Origin: ZC4RG30 sp049841155
GTDB lineage: Bacteria; Pseudomonadota; Gammaproteobacteria; Steroidobacterales; Steroidobacteraceae
DNA: 64,000 nucleotides
Assembly (NCBI GenBank): GCA_049841155.1
Contig: JASGHI010000003.1
Span: 2,081,467-2,145,466 of the forward strand
Direction of reading: 5' to 3'
The notes under the pieces were generated by a model that worked only from the letters and a program-made list of their open reading frames with translations, did not search any database and had not been told where the DNA came from. Below are positions 63,631 to 64,000 of the stretch, one piece after another (position 1 is the stretch's first letter; every line of letters starts with the position of its first letter). The position numbers were made by a program, and so were the translations under genes.

Positions 63631-63942
63631 ATGACCCGGAAGCTTCCTGTCCTTGCCTGTGTGCTGCTGTTTGGCGGCCTTGCCGGATGCAATGTGCTGC
63701 GCGGTGAATCCACCCCGTCGGAGTATGTAGATGACGTGGCGCTCACGACCAAGGTGAAGAGCGATCTGCTAGCATCGAAGGATGTCGATGGACTCGACGT
63801 CAATGTCGATGTGAAAGACGGGCGCGTCACCCTCGCCGGCTGGGCCACCAATGCGCAGGAACGTACGCGGGCGGCCCGGATCGCGCGCAATGTCAAAGGT
63901 GTGAAGAGTGTCGACAACCAGATAGAGTTGAAGAAGAACTGA
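63631..63942 (+). CDS. BON-domain lipoprotein
   Basis: This 103-residue protein has a lipoprotein signal (LLFGGLAGC) followed by one BON domain: YVDDVALTTKVKSDLLASKDVDGLDVNVDVKDGRVTLAGWATNAQERTRAARIARNVKGVKSVDNQIEL. It is a predicted envelope stress protein, similar in layout to the BON protein at 51280. A start on the next strand-mate gene follows 11 bp downstream with a good ribosome site, so the two form an operon. Confidence 0.9.
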   Translation: MTRKLPVLACVLLFGGLAGCNVLRGESTPSEYVDDVALTTKVKSDLLASKDVDGLDVNVDVKDGRVTLAGWATNAQERTRAARIARNVKGVKSVDNQIELKKN

Positions 63943-63953
63943 GGAGATAGACG

Positions 63954-64000
63954 ATGAGCACCAAAAAAGCCAAAGCCGCGGCGCAGGATGAGCTGAGCGC
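63954..64000 (+). CDS. Lys/Ala-rich protein, N-terminus only
   Basis: Only 15 complete residues are visible (MSTKKAKAAAQDELS). GAGGAGAT lies about 6 nt before the ATG, and the gene directly follows the BON lipoprotein. The start resembles stress-associated small proteins such as DUF883/YqjD-type, but the family cannot be assigned. Confidence 0.5.
   Translation, partial: MSTKKAKAAAQDELS

Overview
The window is chromosomal DNA from a GC-rich gammaproteobacterium. The order mnmE-yidC-yidD-rnpA-rpmH, then divergent dnaA-dnaN-recF-gyrB, is the classic replication-origin neighbourhood. A TonB-dependent receptor, CysB, HrpA, RluE and a 46-residue L34 fit a Steroidobacterales/Nevskiales/Xanthomonadales-type organism. 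That placement is an inference from gene style, not a search.

Layout. (1) 1-19.2 kb is ordinary chromosome: a truncated SMP-30-like gene, an M19 dipeptidase, cysB, a secreted DUF6152 protein with two tandem secreted paralogues and a TonB-dependent receptor, VOC proteins, sodC, recQ, glpK, a DUF885 peptidase and a DEDDh exonuclease. (2) 19.25-37.07 kb is a genomic island of about 17.8 kb in the 3' end of mnmE, the site used by SGI1-type elements. It is bounded by 18-bp imperfect repeats of the mnmE terminus and has a P4-type integrase beside mnmE. It carries an AKR/SDR/MFS/hydrolase operon with a divergent LysR regulator, an STY4528-like replication gene, a 1441-residue NACHT-type NTPase with a C-terminal PD-(D/E)XK-like nuclease, a zinc-ribbon/HEPN protein, a very densely folded non-coding stretch of about 670 nt, a second recombinase and a small hypothetical gene. 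(3) 37.06-47.35 kb is the origin region, with candidate oriC between dnaA and dnaN. (4) 47.4-57.1 kb is mixed chromosome: gdx, a zinc-ribbon SDR fusion, a tandem GFA protein, a BON/PRC-barrel/OMP operon, rluE, hrpA and a TSUP permease. (5) 57.2-64 kb is a signalling and stress block: two CHASE3 histidine kinases, two response regulators, a Crp/Fnr-type regulator, a diguanylate cyclase, DUF1328 and BON proteins.

Three observations stand out. First, the island holds a probable anti-phage pair (NACHT-nuclease plus HEPN/zinc ribbon) next to a non-coding segment at 33503-34172 that can form about 18 perfect or near-perfect consecutive hairpins, several abutting without spacers and two closed by UUCG loops. 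This is a strong candidate for a large structured RNA. Second, a palindrome GTAGG-N6-CCTAC (5-6-5, the CRP geometry) recurs six times, each 40-110 bp upstream of stress or signalling genes, and defines a candidate regulon probably run by the Crp/Fnr-type or NarL-type regulator at 61-63 kb. Third, TGGACC(CA) repeats lie just inside both ends of the island and look like integrase arm sites.

No tRNA, rRNA or CRISPR array was seen. No genes for conjugation were found in the island, so it looks integrative but not self-transmissible.
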